Source: Achatina immaculata (lineage: Eukaryota; Mollusca; Gastropoda; Stylommatophora; Achatinidae). From it: DNA of 64,000 nt. This document shows, in pieces, positions 63,606-64,000 of the stretch. Each line of letters begins with the position of its first letter. Position 1 is the stretch's first letter. The position numbers were made by a program, and so were the translations under genes. The notes beneath the pieces were generated by a model. That model ran no database searches and was not told where the DNA came from. It was given only the letters and a program-made list of their open reading frames with translations. The DNA is taken from NCBI GenBank assembly GCA_009760885.1, contig CM019718.1, positions 29,953,030 to 30,017,029 on the forward strand. Direction: 5' to 3'.

Positions 63606-64000
63606 GATCAGCACGCATAAATTAAGAACACTCAACAATCCAATAAAATTAAGAACATACAACAATCCAATAAAATTAAGAACATACAACCATCCAATAA
63701 AATTAAGAACATACAACAATCCAATAAAATTAAGAACATACAACAATCCAATAAAATTAAGAACACTCAACAATCCAATAAAATTAAGAACATACAACAA
63801 TCCAATAAAATTAAGAACACACAACAATCCAATAAAATTAAGAACATACAACAATCCAATAAAATTAAGAACATACAACAATCCAATAAAATTAAGAACA
63901 TACAACAATCCTTAAAATTAAGAATATACAACAATCCAATAAAATTAAGAACATACAACAATCCAATAAAATTAAGAACACTCAATAATTCAATAAAATT
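63606..64000. repeat. 27-bp minisatellite array
   Basis: About fifteen units of 27 bp (AAGAACATACAACAATCCAA...), running off the right edge of the window. Frames KLRTYNNPI / LYVLNFIGL are artefacts of unit length. Confidence 0.95.

Overview
The window is nuclear DNA from an animal. Genes are split by introns with GT/AG ends, signal-peptide genes start from TATA promoters, and most of the sequence is mobile-element debris and minisatellites. The mix (non-LTR retrotransposons, Penelope-like elements, mariner, hAT and piggyBac-like remnants, very many tandem arrays) together with the two conserved genes fits a lophotrochozoan, probably a mollusc; I cannot name the species and hold this loosely.

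Four real genes can be assembled by hand from splice sites and reading phase. (1) The first eight coding exons of a mitochondrial pentatricopeptide gene, best matched to LRPPRC, run on the minus strand from 20634 to 1081 and leave the window to the left. (2) A two-exon PAXX gene (non-homologous end-joining factor, 206 aa) runs on the plus strand at 20945-22973. Its start codon lies 310 bp from that of the LRPPRC-like gene, so the two share a head-to-head promoter. (3) and (4) Two genes point away from each other at 30545-37067 (minus) and 43686-45859 (plus). Both encode secreted Leu/Gly-rich proteins with LLGGLLG-type N-termini and a C-terminal CxxC...C motif, and both have a TATA box, a tiny first exon and an intron placed exactly at the start codon. 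I recognise no known family for them. The larger one (called gene A here) has four C-X29-C modules; the smaller is called gene B.

Layout: 1-20634 LRPPRC-like gene, its introns filled with arrays, LINE pieces, a fold-back element, SINE-like repeats, a Penelope-like tail and a mariner; 20635-20944 shared promoter; 20945-23005 PAXX; 23006-30480 repeats and unexplained sequence; 30545-37067 gene A, with a 1.7-kb 34-bp array in its first intron; 37100-43660 mostly repeats, including a mariner lying between two minisatellites; 43662-45859 gene B; 45860-48345 nested LINE insertions just behind gene B; 48346-64000 almost nothing but minisatellites and LINE or Penelope pieces, among them a 2.1-kb 23-bp array.

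Most long open frames outside the four genes are translations of tandem repeats, many open on both strands because the unit is a multiple of 3, and are not genes. LINE groups are labelled A to D here for convenience only; clade names would need a database search.
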